Positions 32,400 to 33,002 of a DNA stretch of 33,002 nt are shown piece after piece (position 1 is the stretch's first letter; every line of letters starts with the position of its first letter). This DNA is from an uncultured Clostridia bacterium. GTDB lineage: Bacteria; Bacillota; Clostridia; Christensenellales; UBA1242. Where the stretch lies: positions 1 through 33,002 of the forward strand of contig CANPWN010000009.1 of NCBI GenBank assembly GCA_947584415.1, read 5' to 3'. The position numbers were made by a program, and so were the translations under genes. The notes beneath the pieces are model-generated. The model ran no database searches and was not told where the DNA came from. It saw only the letters and a program-made list of their open reading frames with translations.

Positions 32400-32427
32400 A
32401 TTATATCATAACACACTTTAAGGGCAA
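32400..32427 (-). promoter_or_regulatory. Promoter of the 32382 gene
   Basis: -35 TTGCCC (32422-32427), 16-nt spacer, extended -10 TGA-TATAAT (32400-32405), +1 near 32393, leader of about 11 nt with CGGAGGGG. Confidence 0.7.
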
Positions 32428-32443
32428 TTTCAAGAGGTTTTTT

Positions 32444-33001
32444 TCAAGTTGACATGCGCTGGATGACAAGATAGGTGTTGGAATATGTTATGTCACTGCT
32501 TGCCGTGTGTGTGATTTGCAGGCGGCCGGTGTTTGTTAGTTTAAAGACATATTCGCCGACTATTGCCATGTTTGTTCGTGCAAAACCATATCTTGTTGAA
32601 TTCGGCAAAAACATGCCGTTTAAACTTAAGTCAATTTGCGGAACTGTGTCCGAGTTATTGGTTATGTAAGTGTAATAGCGGATAAGATAGCCGCCCGCCG
32701 AAAGCGTGACGAAGTCGGTGTTATTGGTCGAAACATCTCCCTGCCCAGATGGATATGAAGAAACAATGTTGAATTTATATTCGCCTGTCGTTTCCGGTGA
32801 TGTCAAAAATGCCGTTGTGCTGATGCCAGATGGGCCTTGCTCTCCTCGTTCTCCCGGTTCACCTTTTTCTCCGCGCTCACCTTTTTCACCATTTGCCCCT
32901 TGTGGACCTGGGTCGCCTTGGTCACCCTTGTCGCCTTTAAGTCCTCTCTCTCCCTGCTCTCCTTTTTGGCCCGGCTCACCTTGAACACCTTGAAGACCCC
33001 T
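32444..33001 (-). CDS. Collagen-like protein, C-terminal part (5' end beyond window)
   Basis: At least 19 consecutive Gly-X-Y triplets (GLQ GVQ GEP GQK GEQ GER ... GEQ GPS), rich in E, K, R and Q, lead into a C-terminal domain of about 125 residues (AFLTSPETTGEYKFNIVSS to YLVIQRMST). That domain is beta-rich and resembles the trimerising heads of BclA-type spore or surface collagen-like proteins. The start lies outside the window. A second frame across the repeats (32803-32988) is a shadow. Triplets rich in charged residues and lacking the proline-hydroxylation type are usual for bacterial collagen-like proteins. Surface or spore location is inferred. Confidence 0.85.
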   Translation of the reverse strand, partial: RGLQGVQGEPGQKGEQGERGLKGDKGDQGDPGPQGANGEKGERGEKGEPGERGEQGPSGISTTAFLTSPETTGEYKFNIVSSYPSGQGDVSTNNTDFVTLSAGGYLIRYYTYITNNSDTVPQIDLSLNGMFLPNSTRYGFARTNMAIVGEYVFKLTNTGRLQITHTASSDITYSNTYLVIQRMST

Positions 33002-33002
33002 T

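Noticed and set aside
32803..32988. Lysine- and glutamate-rich minus-strand frame
   Set aside because: Shadow of the collagen-like Gly-X-Y repeats in another frame.

Overview
The window looks like a piece of chromosome from an uncultured low-GC Bacillota, most likely a gut-type Clostridia. This is judged from AT-rich codon use, strong GGAGG ribosome binding sites, and the McsA/McsB/ClpC, YwlE-RpiB, DnaG-RpoD and L13-S9 gene groups. I ran no database search, so family names rest on motifs that can be read in the translations.

Layout. 1-6020 (minus): one run of genes, a degenerate amidohydrolase-like protein, Tex (broken by a 1-nt frameshift), a very short McsA, the arginine kinase McsB and ClpC, which runs off the window. 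6077-7279 (plus): Y-family polymerase DinB. 7330-10631 (minus): a tightly coupled operon ywlE - rpiB - GT2-like membrane protein - gap - two small membrane proteins. 10683-11934: rsfS, diverging from an unknown four-helix membrane protein. 11931-15591 (minus): operon lysS - nth - obg - yhbY. 15669-17686: lytic transglycosylase and DUF3343 (minus), diverging from a cysteine desulfurase. 17732-21260 (minus): operon dnaG - rpoD - cdsZ-like. 21338-23155 (minus): trxB, then rplM-rpsI with a structured leader. 23427-27675: an accessory-looking stretch with a large surface protein carrying an in-frame G11 tract, a small unknown protein, a PD-(D/E)XK nuclease, and two 168-bp units that begin with the 3' end of the adjoining tRNA-Arg(CCT). 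27676-33002: tRNA-Arg, a 4'-phosphopantetheinyl transferase, an RlmD/TrmA-type RNA methyltransferase, the NHEJ ligase LigD, a small unknown protein and the C-terminus of a collagen-like protein.

How the parts connect. Protein arginine phosphorylation is represented by writer (McsB), a reduced activator (McsA), reader/protease partner (ClpC) and, in a separate operon, the eraser YwlE. CtsR is absent from its usual place. The other operons are housekeeping: replication/transcription initiation, ribosome assembly and silencing, base excision repair and glycolysis.

Most unusual signals: (1) the G11 tract near the start of the surface-protein gene, where both other frames stop within a few codons, as expected of a phase-variable switch; (2) the two 168-bp structured units at the 3' end of tRNA-Arg; (3) several promoters whose predicted +1 falls on or next to the start codon of genes lacking a Shine-Dalgarno sequence, which suggests leaderless mRNAs; (4) promoters whose -35 box overlaps the upstream gene's terminator hairpin or U-tract.
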